From positions 372,001 through 436,000 of the forward strand of contig JBNOAI010000002.1 in assembly GCA_050283925.1 (NCBI GenBank): DNA of 64,000 nucleotides, read 5' to 3'. The position numbers were made by a program, and so were the translations under genes. This DNA is from ZC4RG25 sp023428365. GTDB taxonomy: Bacteria; Pseudomonadota; Alphaproteobacteria; Rhizobiales; Hyphomicrobiaceae. Shown in pieces: positions 36,365 through 45,132 of this stretch. The notes below the pieces were generated by a model that saw only the letters and a list, made by a program, of their open reading frames with translations, made no database searches and was not told where the DNA came from. How positions within the stretch are numbered: position 1 is the first letter of the stretch; the number at the start of each line of letters is the position of its first letter.

Positions 36365-36889
36365 GTGCGTAAGGCATTTGCGCTGTGTTTCGCTTTATCG
36401 ATCTGTTGGATTGGGGCGCAAATGAATGCGATTGCCCAGGCCAAGGCGCCGCTTCAGGTGCAGTTCGTTCAAACGGCAAGCAGCGTCTCGTATAAGGATG
36501 GCGTGCTCACATTGAATAATGCGGCACCGATGACGGCATTTTTCTCGGACCGCCCGGAGCGTCTCACCGGAGCAATTCGCAACGATCAGTTCGCAAAACT
36601 ATGGACCGAGGGAAGCCATAGTTTCCGGAAGGATCCACCCAATGCGGTGCTATCGGTGTTCAGTTCTCAGGGGCGACCGACACAGGCTGTCCTGGTGCTC
36701 AATAACCCGCGCGTGGATGGCAGGACGATCTCTTACGACGTACGGACTCTGAAAGGTGATGTTCCGGCTTTGGGAGCTGAGAGCACGCTCTTCATCGATA
36801 GTGGTGATGCGCCCTGCTACGCAGATGACGATCCATCTTATTCCAACTACCCCTGCTGGGCTCAGAACGCGTTTTCATCGGGACGCTAA
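36365..36889 (+). CDS. Small secreted protein, function unknown
   Basis: Protein of 174 residues with a clear signal peptide (about 1-26, basic MRKA, hydrophobic core, cut after IAQA). The mature part has beta-like alternation (VQFVQTASSVSYKDGVLTLNN, then GAIRNDQFAKLWTEG, AVLSVFSSQGRPTQAVLVLNNPRVDG) and ends with two Cys residues about 15 apart, CYADDD and YPCWAQ, which could form a disulfide in the periplasm. GTG 36365 is chosen because AGGAGG sits about eight bases upstream. I recognise no named family. It stands alone between kup and the CoA-transferase gene. Confidence 0.7.
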   Translation: MRKAFALCFALSICWIGAQMNAIAQAKAPLQVQFVQTASSVSYKDGVLTLNNAAPMTAFFSDRPERLTGAIRNDQFAKLWTEGSHSFRKDPPNAVLSVFSSQGRPTQAVLVLNNPRVDGRTISYDVRTLKGDVPALGAESTLFIDSGDAPCYADDDPSYSNYPCWAQNAFSSGR

Positions 36890-37108
36890 GGACAGATCGA
36901 TTTTTCAGTGAGCGGCGCGGGTGTTTGAAGTCTGCGGCAATCGTGCGATAACGCTCGACGATTGGTCAGAGTATGTTCTCGAGGAACTGCTCTCGGGGAA
37001 GGACGTCAATCCTTCTGGAAAATTAGCCGCTCAAGATTTCATGAGACATTGTCCGAAGTCCACTCCAGATGATCAGCCAACATTGCATCGCGTGACTCGG
37101 TCGGCGAC

Positions 37109-38353
37109 ATGATGGCTGCCTCGCAGTTAGGATCAACTGAGGATGCTTCGGCACGGCTGCCGCTGACCGGTATCCGCGTTGTTGAATTCAGCCAGATGGT
37201 GATGGGGCCGACCTGTGGCCTCATCCTTGCCGACCTCGGCGCCGACGTCATCAAGGTTGAGCCTCCGAAGGGGGATCGTACACGCCACTTCAAGGGCGTC
37301 GCGGCCGGGTTTTTCGCCAATTACAATCGCAATAAGCGCAGCCTCGCCGTTGATACGACAACGCCGCGTGGTCAGGACATCGCGCGTCGTTTGATTGGCG
37401 CCAGCGACGTCCTCATCGAGAATTTCCGGCCCGGACTATTGAAACGCTACGGTCTTGATTACGAGACGCTGCAGACGACACAGCCGGGCCTGATCTACTG
37501 CTCGCTGAAGGGTTATCTGCCGGGGCCTTACGAGAACCGTCTCGCGCTCGATGAGGTGGTGCAGATGATGGGCGGTCTCGCCTACATGACCGGGTTGCCC
37601 GGCCGGCCGTTGCGGGTTGGAGCCTCGGTCAACGACGTCATGGGCGGCATGTTCGGCGTTATCGCGATCCAGGCTGCGCTGGCTGAACGGCAGCGCACCG
37701 GCCGCGGGACGTATATCCAGAGTGCATTGTTCGAGAACACGGCATTCCTGGTCGGACAAGCGATGATGTCGGAACAGGTCACGGGCGTGCGTTCGATCCC
37801 GTACTCCGTCAAGGATTCTCCGTGGCCGGTCTATGATTTGTTTGATACGGCCGATGGCACGAAAGTCCACGTCACGATCGTCGGCGAGGAACAGTGGCAG
37901 GCGTTCTGCCGCACGTTCGGGCGCGAAGCATGGCTCTCTGACGCACGGCTGGCGACGAGCCAGGGTCGTGTTGATGAACGCGCATGGGTGATCCCGGAAA
38001 TCGCATCGATTTTCCGGCAGTGGTCAGCGGCCGACTTATGCGCCAAGCTCGAGCAGCTTGAGCTGCCGTTTGCTCCCGTTAATGAACCCGGCGATCTGAT
38101 CAATGATCCTCATTTGCTGGCCTCGGGGGGACTGCTCGACATTCATCTCCCGGACGGCCGGATCGCCAAGACCCCGGCGTTACCGCTTTCGATGGCGGGC
38201 GCACGGTTTCAAAACCATCGCGATCCTCCGGATATCGGTGCGCACACGCGGGAAATCCTGAGTGGACTTGGCCTCCCGGATGATGAGCTAGAGCAGCTCG
38301 CCAGCGACGGTATTGTTGCGTACCCGACCGATAGCGTCGATACTGACCGATAG
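37109..38353 (+). CDS. Class III CoA-transferase (CaiB/BaiF family)
   Basis: Transfers CoA between organic acids, or isomerises acyl-CoA, in the cytosol; 414 residues. The opening LTGIRVVEFSQMVMGPTCGLILADLGADVIKVEPP is diagnostic. The catalytic Asp expected in the V-x-D-x-x-x-G segment is D176 (SVNDVMGGMFGV). No strong ribosome-binding site precedes ATG 37109. It lies 74 bp before a sulfonate/nitrate-type binding-protein gene and is probably the first gene of that operon, so the importer may deliver an organic acid that this enzyme activates. Substrate unknown; formyl-, oxalyl- or other dicarboxylate CoA-transfer are all possible. Confidence 0.88.
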   Translation: MMAASQLGSTEDASARLPLTGIRVVEFSQMVMGPTCGLILADLGADVIKVEPPKGDRTRHFKGVAAGFFANYNRNKRSLAVDTTTPRGQDIARRLIGASDVLIENFRPGLLKRYGLDYETLQTTQPGLIYCSLKGYLPGPYENRLALDEVVQMMGGLAYMTGLPGRPLRVGASVNDVMGGMFGVIAIQAALAERQRTGRGTYIQSALFENTAFLVGQAMMSEQVTGVRSIPYSVKDSPWPVYDLFDTADGTKVHVTIVGEEQWQAFCRTFGREAWLSDARLATSQGRVDERAWVIPEIASIFRQWSAADLCAKLEQLELPFAPVNEPGDLINDPHLLASGGLLDIHLPDGRIAKTPALPLSMAGARFQNHRDPPDIGAHTREILSGLGLPDDELEQLASDGIVAYPTDSVDTDR

Positions 38354-38427
38354 TCGACTTGACGTCGGCCCTTAATTCACGCAAGCGCGACGTATAAATC
38401 AGAACGCGCACGATAGGGAGTGAGACG

Positions 38428-39474
38428 ATGCAAATGAACCGTCGCCAAGTTCTTGGCGCGACGACCGCAGCCCTGGGAGCTGGATTGCTGCCGCGTGCAG
38501 CGGCTGCTCAGGCATCCGCCGCAACGCTTGCTTATGGGCCAGCATTGCCGGTCTATTCGCTCGGTGTGATCGCCGATGCGAAGGGGTTCTTTAAGCCGGA
38601 AAATCTTGATCTGAAGTTGGTTGTTGGTAACGCCGGCACTCATGGCCGTCAGGCATTGGCTGCCGGGCAGGCGTTGTTCGCGCATGGCGATGCTAGCCAC
38701 CCGCTGCAACTTTCGACGCGGGGCAAGAAGAGCAGGATCATCATGGCCTCGCAGATGATCTCCTCGATCTCTAATATCGTGGTGCGCAAGGATCTCTACG
38801 ACGCCGGCATCACGGACGTGAAAGCGCTCGGCAACTACAAGCGCCCCGACGGCTCCAAGCCGATCGTTGCTGCCACGGCCATCGGCGCTGGAACCTGGAT
38901 GTACGGAACGTATGTGTTCGAGGCGAACGGGCTCGGCGATAACATTCATTGGGTTGCCGGCGGCGGCCCGAAGACGATGTATCCGGGCCTCGAGACCAAG
39001 CAGTTCGATGCCATCATGGCGGTGCCGGCGTGGGTTCTCGAAACCGAGGCGCAGGGCTTTGGCAAGGTGATCTACGACACATCGAAACCCGGTGTGTTCG
39101 AGTCGGCCTTCGGGGGCACGGTGCCGGTGCTCGTGCTCTACACTCTCGAAGAGACGATCCAGGATCAGAGGCCGCTCGTTCAGTCCTTCGTGAATGCGAT
39201 GTATCAGGCGATGAAATGGGTGAAGGCCACGCCGATCGATGACGTGTATGCGCTTGTCGGCGAAAAGCACTATTCTGGTATCGATCCGGTGGCCGTTAAA
39301 ACCGAACTCGGTTTTGACAAGAATACCTGGACCTATGACGGCCGGATTGACAAAGCGGCATTCGAGCGTGGCGGCAAGGTCTGGTATCGGAAGGGATCGG
39401 ATATCCCGGAAACCAAATTTGAGGACGCGGTCGACATGAGCTTCCTCGATGCAGCCCAGGCCAAGTACGGCTAG
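38428..39474 (+). CDS. ABC substrate-binding protein, NMT1/SsuA-like
   Basis: Periplasmic binding protein of 348 residues with a twin-arginine signal (NRRQVLGATTAALGAGLLPRAAAAQ). The fold is that of the sulfonate/nitrate/taurine and thiamine-precursor binding proteins: YGPALPVYSLGVIADAKGFFKPENLDLKLVVGNAG and the HGDASHPLQLSTRG pocket are typical. It is followed by a matching ATPase and permease, so the importer is complete. Tat export suggests a ligand or cofactor bound in the cytosol or fast folding. Ligand: probably a small organic acid, aromatic or sulfonate; not decided. Confidence 0.88.
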   Translation: MQMNRRQVLGATTAALGAGLLPRAAAAQASAATLAYGPALPVYSLGVIADAKGFFKPENLDLKLVVGNAGTHGRQALAAGQALFAHGDASHPLQLSTRGKKSRIIMASQMISSISNIVVRKDLYDAGITDVKALGNYKRPDGSKPIVAATAIGAGTWMYGTYVFEANGLGDNIHWVAGGGPKTMYPGLETKQFDAIMAVPAWVLETEAQGFGKVIYDTSKPGVFESAFGGTVPVLVLYTLEETIQDQRPLVQSFVNAMYQAMKWVKATPIDDVYALVGEKHYSGIDPVAVKTELGFDKNTWTYDGRIDKAAFERGGKVWYRKGSDIPETKFEDAVDMSFLDAAQAKYG

Positions 39475-39484
39475 GGTTTTTGAC

Positions 39485-40345
39485 GTGGTCCAAACCGCTT
39501 CGCGTGCATCATCTATGGACGATGCCGATCGCAAGACTCATAGCGCACCGGCAGCTTCGCCGGTGCGTATCGAAGTTGCGGGCCTGAGCAAAGAGTTCCG
39601 GTCGTCCGGCAACGAAGTCGTGGCCGTCGACAATGTGTCGTTCCAGGTCAGGCAGGGCGAATTCGTTGCTCTGCTCGGCCCATCCGGTTGCGGCAAGAGC
39701 ACTATTCTCAACATGGTGGCCGGACTGCTCGAAAAATCGAGCGGCAGTATTCGCATCGACGACGATCACGTCGAATACGGCAAGGTCAACCCAAAGGTCG
39801 GGTATGTCTTCCAGCGCGACACGGTATTTCCCTGGCGCACCGTGGAAAATAACATTGGATATGGGTTAGAGATCGCCGGCGTTCCGAAGGAACAGCGCGC
39901 AGCGAAGGTTTCGCGCGCCATCGAAGTTGCCGGACTGGCGGGCTTTGGAAAGAGCTTTCCGCGCATGTTGTCTGGCGGGATGCGCCAGCGTGTTGCGTTG
40001 ATGCGCACGCTCATCATGGAGCCCGAAATTCTGCTGATGGACGAGCCATTCGGCGCGCTCGACACGCACACCAAACTCGAAATGCACAAGACGCTGCTCG
40101 AAATCTGGGAGCGCGAGCGCCAGACGGTGTTGTTCGTCACGCATGACCTTGGCGAGGCGCTGACGCTGTCCAGCCGCATCATTCTGCTGTCAGCGCGCCC
40201 GGGCCGTTTGAAAGAGGATTTCGAGGTGCCATTCCCGCGTCCGCGCGATGCGGTAGAGCTGCGAGAAACGGCTGAGTTCGGCCGGCTCTACTCGCACATC
40301 TGGCATTCGCTGGGTCAGGAATTCCGCCGCACAAAGGCAGAATGA
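39485..40345 (+). CDS. ABC transporter ATPase, SsuB/TauB-like
   Basis: ATP-hydrolysing subunit of 286 residues from GTG 39485. Walker A GPSGCGKST, Q-loop YVFQRDTVFPWRT, signature LSGGMRQRVALMRTL, Walker B ILLMDEPFGALD and H-loop FVTHDLGEAL are all in place; the sequence after the H-loop (SSRIILLSARPGRLKEDFEV) is typical of SsuB/TauB. Start choice: TAGGG lies about six bases before GTG 39485; ATG 39515 is an alternative ten codons in. It overlaps the permease gene by four bases. Confidence 0.9.
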   Translation: MVQTASRASSMDDADRKTHSAPAASPVRIEVAGLSKEFRSSGNEVVAVDNVSFQVRQGEFVALLGPSGCGKSTILNMVAGLLEKSSGSIRIDDDHVEYGKVNPKVGYVFQRDTVFPWRTVENNIGYGLEIAGVPKEQRAAKVSRAIEVAGLAGFGKSFPRMLSGGMRQRVALMRTLIMEPEILLMDEPFGALDTHTKLEMHKTLLEIWERERQTVLFVTHDLGEALTLSSRIILLSARPGRLKEDFEVPFPRPRDAVELRETAEFGRLYSHIWHSLGQEFRRTKAE

Positions 40346-41199
40346 TCATGCCGTCACGCCAATGGTCGATCCTTATCTGGCAGCTCGTCATCCTCGTGGC
40401 GGTGCTATCGATCTGGGAGTGGGGGCACGCTGCATGCAGAGCCCTGCTGCCGCGCCAGTTTGTGCCGGGCATTCTCGATCCTTATTTCATCTCAAAGCCG
40501 AGCGCGATCTGGACGAGTTTCCTCAAGTTGGGCTGCTTCTCCGACAAGGATGGGTTCGCTGCCTGTTTCAACAGTAACGCGAATAATCTCTGGCTCGCGA
40601 CGCTGGTTACGCTGAAAAATACCTGGTGGGGTTTTCTCGGCGGTGCGGTGTCAGGCGTAGTGACCGGCCTTATTCTCGGGCGATCGGACTATCTGTCGAA
40701 AATTTTCGAACCCTACATCGTTGCGATGAATTCAATCCCGCGCATCGCGCTCGTCCCGCTCATCATCCTGATGTTCGGTCTTGGCGACATGTCGAAAATC
40801 GTGACGGGCTGGATTGTTGTATTCTTCGTCGTGTTCTTCAACACCTTCGAGGGGACGCGCTCGGTTGACCGCGATCAGATCGCGGCCGCGCGGCTGTTAG
40901 GGGCCAGTGAGTTTGCTGTGCTGCGAACTGTGGTAATCCCCTCGGCTCTAGCCTGGGTTTTCGCCTCACTGACGCCCGCGGTTTCGTTCGCGCTGATCGG
41001 CGTCATTGTCGGTGAATTCATCGGCGCTGAGCGGGGGCTTGGTAAGCTGATCATCGAAGCAGAGGCGCGCGCCAACGCGTCCGAGATGATGGTTTCGATC
41101 TTCGTCATGATGATCGTCGGTATTCTGCTCGCCTTCGCCGTGCGCCGCATGCAGGCCTATCTGCTGCGTTGGCAACCGCAGTTCGAAGTCAAGGATTGA
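40342..41199 (+). CDS. ABC transporter permease, SsuC/TauC-like
   Basis: Membrane subunit of 285 residues with about six hydrophobic segments. The EAA-type loop is DRDQIAAARLLGASEFAVLRTVVIPSALAWVF (in overlapping pieces), and the segment PRIALVPLIILMFGLGDMSKIV is diagnostic for the SsuC group. Translation is coupled to the ATPase by an ATGA overlap at 40342-40345. An unusually long N-terminal loop (CRALLPRQFVPGILDPYF through GCFSDKDGFAACFNS) with several Cys residues precedes the second helix. It is the last gene of the operon and converges on the flavoenzyme gene. Confidence 0.9.
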   Translation: MIMPSRQWSILIWQLVILVAVLSIWEWGHAACRALLPRQFVPGILDPYFISKPSAIWTSFLKLGCFSDKDGFAACFNSNANNLWLATLVTLKNTWWGFLGGAVSGVVTGLILGRSDYLSKIFEPYIVAMNSIPRIALVPLIILMFGLGDMSKIVTGWIVVFFVVFFNTFEGTRSVDRDQIAAARLLGASEFAVLRTVVIPSALAWVFASLTPAVSFALIGVIVGEFIGAERGLGKLIIEAEARANASEMMVSIFVMMIVGILLAFAVRRMQAYLLRWQPQFEVKD

Positions 41200-41230
41200 C
41201 GAACGGGTGTGTGCGGCACGACCGCGAAGA

Positions 41231-41254
41231 GCAAACCCGGTTTCCAGGGTTTGC
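41231..41254 (+). terminator. Stem-loop between convergent permease and flavoenzyme genes
   Basis: Perfect 8-bp inverted repeat GCAAACCC / GGGTTTGC with an 8-base loop, 31 bp after the permease stop and 27 bp from the end of the convergent flavoenzyme gene. No long T-run follows. Position suggests a shared terminator. Confidence 0.55.
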
Positions 41255-41281
41255 GTCGGTTTCGCAATGATCCGGCCGCTC

Positions 41282-43342
41282 TTACACCGCCACACACAAC
41301 CTCAGGGCGTCTAGAACCGCGGCGTGGACGTTTCGGCTGGCCACGGCATCGCCGATACGATGCAGCTCGAACGGCGCCTTCCGGAAGGCATGGGGCTGTG
41401 ACTGGAGTGCGAGCAGCGCATCGATATCCGTCACCCCATCATTCGAGGAACCGGCTCGCATCTCCTGATAGAGCTGATCGACAGGTATGGTCCCGTGCTC
41501 GACCACGATCTGATCCGCGCTCTTTTCGAAGGCCTGTTCGGTGACGAGATTGCGGAACGTCGCGACGAGACGATTGCCCTTCCGCTCGATCTTTTCGAGT
41601 GCATGATCGCATTGCAGCGGTATCCCGAGTTCGTAGACACGCTTCTTCCAGATCACGCGTTCGGCGTAGGTCAGCTCCTGCGCGAGCTGCGCATCGATCG
41701 ACACCAGCTCGACGCGTTTGCCTTGCTGGCTTGCCAATTCCGCCACTTGCGGTGCGGGATGCCTGCCGGTGCCGTCGTAGACCAGAACATCGGAAGCCAG
41801 GGGAACCGTCCCGCCCAGGACGTCCCACGCGCTGGTGCATAGGTCCGCGCCAGCGAGCCAGTCGAGATCGGGTACGCCGCCAGTCGCAACGATGACCACG
41901 TCGGGGTTCTCGGCCGTGACGTCCGAGATTTCCGCATAACGATTCAGATGCACCTCGACGCCCAATCGCTCCAATTCCCGCCGACGCCAATCCACGAGCC
42001 CGATCAGATCTTTCCGCCAGCTTGCGCGTGTGGCGAGCAGCACTTGCCCGCCAAGCTGATCTGCGGCTTCAAACAGCGTTACCTTGTGGCCGCGCTCAGC
42101 GGAGACACGTGCCGCTTCCAGACCGGCCGGGCCACCACCGACGATCACGACTTTACGCCCCGGTTGCTCGGACAAAGGAATAGTCTGTGGAAGGGTCGGT
42201 TCGCGGCCCGTCGCGGGGTTGTGCAAACAGTGCGGGCGATACTGCGACTGACAGTGAGTGGCCCCGACACATGGCCGGATGCGATCTTCTTGTCCCGCCT
42301 CCAGCTTGGCCACGATATTGGGATCGGCGATGTGGGCGCGGGTCATCGCCACCATGTCGAGCAATCCCTCACGGATCGCATAACGCGCGGTCGCGACGTC
42401 CGAGACGCGCGCGGCGTGGAACACGGGCAGCTTCACTTCGCGTTTGAATTCGCCAACACGCTGCAACCACGGCGCAATCGGCGAAGCCATGCCTGGCATG
42501 TTGTCAACCGCAAGGCCGACCTCGGTATCCATACGGCCGTAGATGGCATTGAAGAAGTCGAGCGTGCCTGACTGCTGGAAGATCCGAGCGATCTCGACGC
42601 ATTCGTCGAACGACAACCCACCTTCCGTTTTGCCTTCATCAACGACATAGCGCAGGCCGATCAGGAAATTATCGCCTGCACGAAGGCGCATCTCATCGAA
42701 TACCATGAGCGGGAAACGGCAACGGTTTTCCAGCGAGCCGCCAAATCGATCGGTGCGCTTATTGGTGCGCGGCGACAGAAATTGTCCGATCAGATGGCCG
42801 CCGGCTAGAGTTTCGATGCCGTCGAGGCCGCCCTCCTTGCAGCGCAGAGCTCCAGCACCATAAGCTTTCACCACACGATCGATATCGTGCTCGTCCATTT
42901 CCTTGGGAAAGCTGCGATGCAGCGTTTCGCGAATAGGAGACGGCGCGATCGTCGGCAGCCAGTTGGAGGCATACGGCTCGCCGCGCCGACCGAGATGTGT
43001 GATCTGGCACATCAGCGCCGCACCATGCTTGTGAACACGCGCGGAGAACTGCTGCAGGTGAGGAATGACGGCGTCCACGCCGACATTGAGCTGCCGGAAG
43101 ATATTCGGTGAATCGGGAGCCACGTTCGATGATCCGCCGAACATGGTGAGGCCAATACCGCCTCGCGCTTTGCCCTCGTGATAGAGTTGATAGCGCTCGG
43201 TCGGCATGCCGCCTTCTTCCAGTCCACAGGCGTGACTGGTGCTCATGATCCGATTTTTCAGCCTGAGATGCTTGATCTGCAATGGCTGAAGCAGCGGATC
43301 TTTTGATGCGGACGCACCGGGCGCGGAATTGAGAGCGACCAT
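41282..43342 (-). CDS. Fe-S flavin oxidoreductase (FadH/trimethylamine dehydrogenase family)
   Basis: Multidomain flavoenzyme of 686 residues: N-terminal old-yellow-enzyme barrel (about 20-350, FMN), a short Fe-S segment, and a C-terminal FAD/NAD(P) Rossmann domain (VVIVGGGPAGLEAARVSAERGHKVTLFE, about 395-422). Relatives include 2,4-dienoyl-CoA reductase, trimethylamine/histamine dehydrogenase and N-methylproline demethylase. The cluster segment reads CVGATHCQSQYRPHC (C358, C364, C372): the second Cys of the usual CxxC is Ala, leaving three Cys. It is the last gene of the operon with the peptide-type importer and SDR, 6 bp after the latter. Possible role: oxidation of an imported N-methylated or unsaturated compound. 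Confidence 0.82.
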   Translation of the reverse strand: MVALNSAPGASASKDPLLQPLQIKHLRLKNRIMSTSHACGLEEGGMPTERYQLYHEGKARGGIGLTMFGGSSNVAPDSPNIFRQLNVGVDAVIPHLQQFSARVHKHGAALMCQITHLGRRGEPYASNWLPTIAPSPIRETLHRSFPKEMDEHDIDRVVKAYGAGALRCKEGGLDGIETLAGGHLIGQFLSPRTNKRTDRFGGSLENRCRFPLMVFDEMRLRAGDNFLIGLRYVVDEGKTEGGLSFDECVEIARIFQQSGTLDFFNAIYGRMDTEVGLAVDNMPGMASPIAPWLQRVGEFKREVKLPVFHAARVSDVATARYAIREGLLDMVAMTRAHIADPNIVAKLEAGQEDRIRPCVGATHCQSQYRPHCLHNPATGREPTLPQTIPLSEQPGRKVVIVGGGPAGLEAARVSAERGHKVTLFEAADQLGGQVLLATRASWRKDLIGLVDWRRRELERLGVEVHLNRYAEISDVTAENPDVVIVATGGVPDLDWLAGADLCTSAWDVLGGTVPLASDVLVYDGTGRHPAPQVAELASQQGKRVELVSIDAQLAQELTYAERVIWKKRVYELGIPLQCDHALEKIERKGNRLVATFRNLVTEQAFEKSADQIVVEHGTIPVDQLYQEMRAGSSNDGVTDIDALLALQSQPHAFRKAPFELHRIGDAVASRNVHAAVLDALRLCVAV

Positions 43343-43348
43343 GATTGT

Positions 43349-44176
43349 CTACTCGCTTTTGCTTGGCGTGGGCTGGCTTGCGAAATCAGATAGAATGAAC
43401 TGCGTCGTCAGGCCGGCATCGACGATGAGGGTCTGACCGGTGATCATGCGGGCGCGATCGCTCGCCAGATAGCAGACGGTATCAGCGATATCCTGAGGCT
43501 CTGCGATGCGTCCCAGAGGGTGGCGCGCAATGGCATCGTTGAGAATGTCGTCCGGGGGGCGATGAGGATTTGCCGCTGACAGGGATTTATGCAGCAATTC
43601 CGTACGTACATACCCCGGAGCCACGGCATTCACCCGAACCCGCGAAGGTGCAACATCGACAGCCAACGCGCGCGTAAGTGAGGAGAGCGCCGACTTGGCC
43701 ACGATGTAGGCAATCCGGTTTGCCGTTGCTGTCACCGCCCAGATCGACGAGATGAAGACGATGTTACCCTGCTGCGCGATGAGGTGTGGCAACGCGGCCT
43801 GTGCGATAAAGAATGGCCCTCGCAAGTTGATCGCGAGGCACTGATCCCAATCGTTCGGCTTTATTTCCAGTGCGGAGCCGCGAAAGGCACGCCCGGCGCA
43901 GCAGACCAGTGTGTCGAGACGGCCATGGCGAGCCACGATCTCATCGACGGCGGCCTTGATCGCATCGACGTTCTCGATGTCGAGTTGGCATGCTTCGATC
44001 GCGAGATTTTCCGATGCGGCTACTCCGGAGCATGAGGCAACGCTCGCCGCCGTTGAGCCGCATGTGATAACGGTCGCGCCGCTTTGCGCCAGAAGCTTGG
44101 CGATTGCGAACCCAATGCCGCGCGTTCCGCCAGCTACAAAGGCAACTTTACCCGCAAATTCCGACGTGGAGGTCAT
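43349..44176 (-). CDS. Short-chain dehydrogenase/reductase (SDR)
   Basis: Classical SDR, 275 residues. Cofactor motif GGTRGIGFAIAKLLAQSGA; CCAGRAF replaces NNAG; catalytic Ser in FISSIWA and the Tyr-x3-Lys pair in AYIVAKSALSSL; C-terminal LASDRARMITGQTLIVDAGL. ATG 44176 is chosen over 44200 because GGAGGG lies six bases upstream and because it overlaps the stop of the ATPase gene as ATGA. It is sixth in the operon, between the importer and the flavoenzyme, and so probably acts on the imported substrate or its product. Confidence 0.88.
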   Translation of the reverse strand: MTSTSEFAGKVAFVAGGTRGIGFAIAKLLAQSGATVITCGSTAASVASCSGVAASENLAIEACQLDIENVDAIKAAVDEIVARHGRLDTLVCCAGRAFRGSALEIKPNDWDQCLAINLRGPFFIAQAALPHLIAQQGNIVFISSIWAVTATANRIAYIVAKSALSSLTRALAVDVAPSRVRVNAVAPGYVRTELLHKSLSAANPHRPPDDILNDAIARHPLGRIAEPQDIADTVCYLASDRARMITGQTLIVDAGLTTQFILSDFASQPTPSKSE

Positions 44177-45132
44177 GACAATTCCCTCCACCGATAGCAC
44201 GCCACCAGATGTCCATCGCCGGCCGCTTCCAGCGGTGGATGCTCCGTCGTGCAGATATCTGCCTTATGCGGACAGCGCGACGCGTACCGGCAACCTGTGT
44301 CCGAAGGCGGAGCGATGGTTTCGACCACTTGTCCGCCCAGTTCATCATCCAAAGTGCCGAGCAACGCGCGCGTATAGGGATGTCGCGAGGCGGTGAAGAC
44401 CTGCTCGGTCTCTCCGATTTCGACCAGCTTCCCGAAGTACATCACACCGACGCGGTCGCAAAGGTAACGCGCGACATGCAGATCATGAGTGATAAAGACG
44501 ATCGAAAGCCCGAGGGTTTCTCGAAGATCCTTCAGCAGATTGAGGATCTGTGCGCGCACGGAAACGTCGAGTTTGGAAACTGCCTCGTCGGCAACGAGCA
44601 GGCTCGGCGACATGGTCAGTGCCCGGCCTATTGCCACACGCTGCAACTGCCCGCCCGACAGTTCATGCGGGAAGCGGTTCCTCAAGCTCGGCGAAAGGCC
44701 GACACGCCGAAGCGTATCGTCCACCCGCTGAGGGATTTCCGCAGATGGGCAGATCTTATGGAGCCGCAGCGGGATCGCCAGCGCCTCCGCTACCGTATGG
44801 CGCGGATTAAACGATGCTAACGGATCCTGGAACACCATTTGCAGATCGCGCCGGAATGGCTTCAGTGCTCTCTCTCCAAGACGGGCGAGATCAGCGCCGC
44901 GAAACATGATGCGGCCTTCGCTTGGCTCGTAGAGACGCAACAGCGCCTTCGCCAGAGTCGTCTTGCCGCTCCCCGATTCACCGACAAGCCCGATGACTTC
45001 GCCGCGTGTCACATCAAGCGTTACGTCGTCGACTGCGCGGAATTTGCGTTGTCCGCCAGCCTCCGGTGTTCGCGCAGTAAAGGCGACTGACAGATTTTCG
45101 AGGCGCAGAAGAACTTGGCTCTGGTCCATCAT
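44173..45132 (-). CDS. Peptide-type ABC transporter ATPase (DppF/OppF-like)
   Basis: Cytosolic ATPase, 319 residues. Walker A GLVGESGSGKTTLAKALLRL, signature LSGGQLQRVAIGRALTM, Walker B LLVADEAVSKLDVSVRAQILNLL, H-loop FITHDLHVARYL, and a C-terminal CRYASRCPHKADICTTEHPPL segment typical of oligopeptide ATPases (possible Fe-S ligand Cys). The walker B Glu is followed by AVSKLD rather than the usual PTSALD. Start 45132 (MMDQS) overlaps the previous gene as ATGA; the frame is open further upstream but without family similarity. Confidence 0.91.
   Translation of the reverse strand: MMDQSQVLLRLENLSVAFTARTPEAGGQRKFRAVDDVTLDVTRGEVIGLVGESGSGKTTLAKALLRLYEPSEGRIMFRGADLARLGERALKPFRRDLQMVFQDPLASFNPRHTVAEALAIPLRLHKICPSAEIPQRVDDTLRRVGLSPSLRNRFPHELSGGQLQRVAIGRALTMSPSLLVADEAVSKLDVSVRAQILNLLKDLRETLGLSIVFITHDLHVARYLCDRVGVMYFGKLVEIGETEQVFTASRHPYTRALLGTLDDELGGQVVETIAPPSDTGCRYASRCPHKADICTTEHPPLEAAGDGHLVACYRWRELS

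Noticed and set aside
36921..37112. Short open frame of 63 codons between the secreted protein and the CoA-transferase
   Set aside because: No ribosome-binding site, no recognisable family, overlaps the CoA-transferase start.
37109..38353. Apparent loss of the catalytic Asp in the CoA-transferase (the TYIQSALFEN segment lacks an Asp)
   Set aside because: The catalytic Asp of the family lies earlier, in the V-x-D-x-x-x-G segment, and is present as D176.
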